DNA from: Spodoptera frugiperda
Taxonomy: Eukaryota > Arthropoda > Insecta > Lepidoptera > Noctuidae
Direction of reading: 5' to 3'
Assembly: GCF_023101765.2 (NCBI RefSeq)
Contig: NC_064221.1
Location: 10,597,465 to 10,661,464 of the forward strand
Length of the DNA: 64,000 bases
The notes below the pieces were generated by a model that saw only the letters and a program-made list of their open reading frames with translations, did not search any database and had not been told where the DNA came from. Shown piece by piece: positions 60,691 through 64,000 of the stretch (position 1 is its first letter; the number at the start of each line of letters is the position of its first letter). A program made the translations under genes and the position numbers.

Positions 60691-63607
60691 TCAGGCGGCC
60701 GGCTCGTCACCTGCGGGGCGCGCCGCCTCCTCCGGCGACGGCGCGGGCGCTGGGGCTGCGGGCGCGGGCGCCGCGGCCGCCGGCGCGGGCTGCTCGGGCT
60801 CCGGCGCGGGGTCGGCGCGCTCGGCGCGGGGCGGGGTGGGCGCGGGCGGCGGCGCGGCGGCGGACGGCGCGGCGGGGTCGGCGGGCGGCGGCGTGTGCTG
60901 CGCGTGCTGCGTGAGCGCCAGCGGGGCCAGCGCCAGCGGCGCGGGGTGCGGCGCGGGGTGCGCGGGGTGCGGCGGGTAGGGCCGGTACGGCCGGTACAGC
61001 AGCGGCGGCGGCAGCAGGCCGCGCGCCAGGTACGCGGGCGGCGGCAGCAGGTGCGCGGCGTGCGCGTGCGCTGAATGTGCGCTATGTGCGCTGTGTGCGC
61101 TGTGTGCACTATGCGCGGCGTGTGCGTGCGCTGCGTGCGCGGCGTGTGGATGTAGCGCGGCCGCGAGTGCGCGTTGTTCGTCCCTGGCTCTCTCCTTCTC
61201 TCGTTGCATTCGCTCCCGTTCGCGTTGCTCTTTCTCTCTCTGTTCTCGTTCACGTTCACGTTCTCTGTGAATTTCAGACAAACCAACATTATTTTACGGA
61301 TAAACAAATCGTTGGCGACTAACTACATTTAATGTTTTATGATTTATTTGCGTTACCCCATTTCAGAAATGTCCGATCATAGTTTTGAACTCCAATGTTG
61401 TTCCAAACTAATCTGACATTCCCGTAATTACACATCAACATAAAACCATAACACAAAATAATGGTACATATAATGTATTACCTCTCCCGCTCCCGCTCGC
61501 GCTCCCGCTCCCGCTCGCGCTCGCGCTCCCGCTGCAGCTGCAGGTCCTTGTCGCGGTCGTCGTGCAGATGGTGCACGAGCGGCAGCGGCGGCGCCAGCGG
61601 CGGGTACAGCGCGTACGGCGGCAGCCAGCCCACGCCCACGCCGCCGCGGAACACGCGCTCCAGGTACATCTGCTCCTCCGCCGCCAGCCTGCGCCACAAG
61701 CAAACCACTTCATTCCTATTTACACATACACAGCCGAAGATGACCGGATCCGCGTATGTCTTAAAACTGTGATCAGCTTTCTAAGAACAGGTTGTGCAGT
61801 TCCTCTACATTTTCGGTTCTTCAAGTCTGTCTTAAAAGAGCTGTCGGTCAGCAATAACCATGTTGATGACATCTAATAACAGCAGGACTTTTAAAATGTC
61901 AAAATAGTGTATCAATTAAGTTAAATTCAGTTACATAAAGTGCAAAGCCTTTCAGATGCCAGTCACCCAAAAGACGTTGCAGTATATTGGTAAGGTCCTA
62001 CATACCTGTACTGCAGCGCGGCACTGGAGTAGATGCTGGGGTGTGCGTACGGGGAGTACGCGGTCGGCTCCAACAGCGGGAACGACGCCGCCGGGTGGGA
62101 CAGTCTACAAACACACCACGCTCAGTCTAAACGCATTCTTGCAATACACGAACATAGTCACCAAAATAAATGAAGAATTTCTGATAATTTCTAATTATAA
62201 GTTGGAAACCGCTAACCCGCATTGAGCAAGGTGGGGATAATTGTTCAAGTTCAAGAAGTATTTGGTCAGCAGTGGCCACTTATAGGTAACAAACAAATAA
62301 GCTAAATAACACCAATATTGTAAGAGTTGCAAAAGGTGTTGATTGGACAAAAACTGTACAGGAGACAATCTACTAGAATCACTCTTAAGATAACATATTG
62401 TAACATTTAAGGCAGATTCCATAGCACGGTTCTAAACCTTAGTATTTAAGAGTTGCAAATTTGTTATTGATTGTACAAAAACTGTATTTTGTGTAAATAA
62501 TAAATAAAAAAAAAGATAAAAAGCACAAAGTTCTTCAGTAACGATAATATGTATGTAGTGAATGATAGTTTACCTGTCATCAGGTCGGTACGGCTGGAAC
62601 CCGCTGGCTGGCAGATGATGTGGAGAGGCGCGCTTGGGCGGCGCGGGCGGAGGCTTGTCCTTGCCGGCGTCGCGCTCGCCCGCCGCGGCGCTGCCCGTGC
62701 CGCCGCCTGTACACTCGCATCGTCAGACCGGGCACGCGCGCCCGGCCACACAGCTAGTGCAGCGTTTAGCTCTTACTACACTTATAATGCCACAAGAACG
62801 CATTCAGAGATCTTTCTCCTTTTTATACGACCTCAAGCGTACAGTTCTATCAACAACATCTTTAGAAACGCAAAATAGCATTGAAGGAAATTATTGTATG
62901 TTTTGTGTGGCCTTCTCATTCATTCATACATAAATAAAAGACTGTAAGAGCTAAACGCAATGAAAATCAATAATTGAAAATGACAAGTTGTTAGGAACAT
63001 TGAATACAAAATGAATCGGTTTCATACAAAGACTAGATGACACTTAAATTATCTTACAATTATATTACAACGAAACTTTTATGAAACGAAACAAGCATTT
63101 GTCTACTGATTGACAAAAGTGATCATTTATTAACACTTTTTTTAACACAGCTAAAATCGCCAAGCGATTTCACCATGACCTTGTTATACTTGCAGTAAAA
63201 CCACCCTGGTCAATCATCACAACATCATCAAGTAAACAGTATCTATTTTCTAGCGAGACAGTAGTCGACGACATATGGTACACGTATGGACAAGTATTTA
63301 ACCCAACAAGTGCACGCTGAAGCTGAAGGGAGATCAAAAGAAAATGGGATTAGCGGACTATTCGGATAATGGAAAATGGAGGCGCTAAAAAGATTTGGAA
63401 ATCTTTTGGAGAAATTGTATCACTTATTTATTATATTAATTAGCATTTTCCAAAACCCTTTCGTCCAAGGTAGCAAACTACGGGTGGACTCACCGTCCTT
63501 GGCGTCGGGGCCCGCGTTCTTGGCGAGCGTCCGCAACGCCGCGGCGAACGGCCCGCCTTTGTTGGGCGGGATCTCCGCGCGTTTCGGAATCTTGCTCGCA
63601 CTTACAC
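60691..63607 (-). CDS. Gug: Atrophin/RERE-type corepressor, last five exons
   Basis: The exons complement(join(60691..61264, 61482..61688, 62006..62104, 62574..62706, 63494..63607)) encode about 375 C-terminal residues. Junction phases all match. In order these are: KIPKRAEIPPNKGGPF; a PPPAPPKRASPHHLP segment; FPLLEPTAYSPYAHP; LAAEEQMYLERVFRGG; WLPPYALYPPLAPPLP; a long run of alternating Arg-Glu; an (Ala-His-Ser)n tract; a Pro/Ala-rich tail ending DEPAA. The Arg-Glu repeat next to LAAEEQMY and the PYALYPP stretch fit the Atrophin family (Drosophila Grunge, vertebrate RERE), nuclear receptor and histone-deacetylase corepressors of patterning. The N-terminal BAH/ELM2/SANT exons, if present, lie right of the window. 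GC content is very high (60.65-61.15 kb), unlike the AT-rich surroundings. Family call is firm; orthology to Grunge is inferred. Confidence 0.8.
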
Positions 63608-64000
63608 CTGTTGACAATACAGACGGGATTATATCATTACCTTTTACATTCGTGTTTCTGCAGAACATTATCTTTGGATAGTAAAATAAAAATATACTGT
63701 AGATACATCAAACAAGTGATAATAATTAAACTTTTGTTAATTATTAGTATCTAAAACATAACACCACATTTTAGAATAAACAAAAATAAATAAATGAACT
63801 TTTCTAGAACGGTGATTCCTTTGGCAATTTCACCCCCGATTAATTGGAAAAGGAAGTGCATGTTCCGCAAACAGATATGCATACGAGTTTCATCTCTTTG
63901 AAGCCGACTGGAAATTGGAAAGCTTGTTTATGTTTGGTTTGGTAGCGTGCGGATTTTTGGTAGAAAAACGTTTTGCTTTCTGGAGGATAATATAGAGCTT
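63608..64000 (-). other. Intron of the Atrophin gene
   Basis: It begins at the CAG acceptor that precedes the exon at 63494-63607 and runs off the window edge. No further coding exon is seen. Confidence 0.5.

Overview
The window looks like nuclear DNA from a moth (Lepidoptera, probably a noctuoid). The reasons are split genes with GT-AG introns, an AT-rich background packed with short interspersed and foldback elements, a lepidopteran-style gustatory receptor (Gr) cluster, and animal genes with clear homologues (TMEM234, FUN14-domain protein, Atrophin, TREX-type exonuclease, carboxylesterase). Species is inferred from style only; no search was run.

Layout. 1-12.3 kb: the 3' end of one Gr gene and two complete Gr genes on the plus strand. 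Each ends in a head-to-tail array of a 118-bp unit that is a copy of its own last coding exon, stop codon included (22, 10 and 22 units). 12.9-20.0 kb: three closely related plus-strand Gr genes that are mosaics of near-identical and diverged blocks. The second (15268-16988) is a pseudogene and the third (17939-19964) has a scrambled exon 2. 21.1-23.3 kb: a minus-strand secreted carboxylesterase with an intact catalytic triad. 25.5-28.4 kb: a seventh Gr gene, plus strand. 30.6-33.1 kb: an eighth, minus strand. 34.4-36.9 kb: two tandem intronless TREX-like 3'-5' exonuclease genes. 39.7-42.3 kb: the exons of TMEM234 except the first. 42.3-48.5 kb: a gene-poor stretch of nested foldback elements. 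48.6-53.0 kb: the 3' four exons of a large, probably nuclear protein on the minus strand. 56.6-57.0 kb: a single-exon FUN14-domain gene, minus strand. 58.4-63.6 kb: the last five coding exons and a possible long 3' UTR of an Atrophin/RERE-type corepressor, minus strand.

The intact Gr genes share one architecture: a long first exon of about 240-275 codons, then three short exons with intron phases 0, 0, 1, and a last exon carrying the family signature TYhhhhhQF or a close variant just before the stop. They would act as taste or chemosensory channels in neurons. The esterase inside the cluster could in principle degrade chemical ligands, but that is only suggested by position.

The most unusual structure is the set of three last-exon arrays: 54 units, about 6.4 kb or 10 percent of the window. 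Variants shared between coding copies and array copies indicate exchange among the three loci. Poly(A) signals within about 100 bp of arrays 1 and 3 suggest that the arrays lie in the 3' UTRs.
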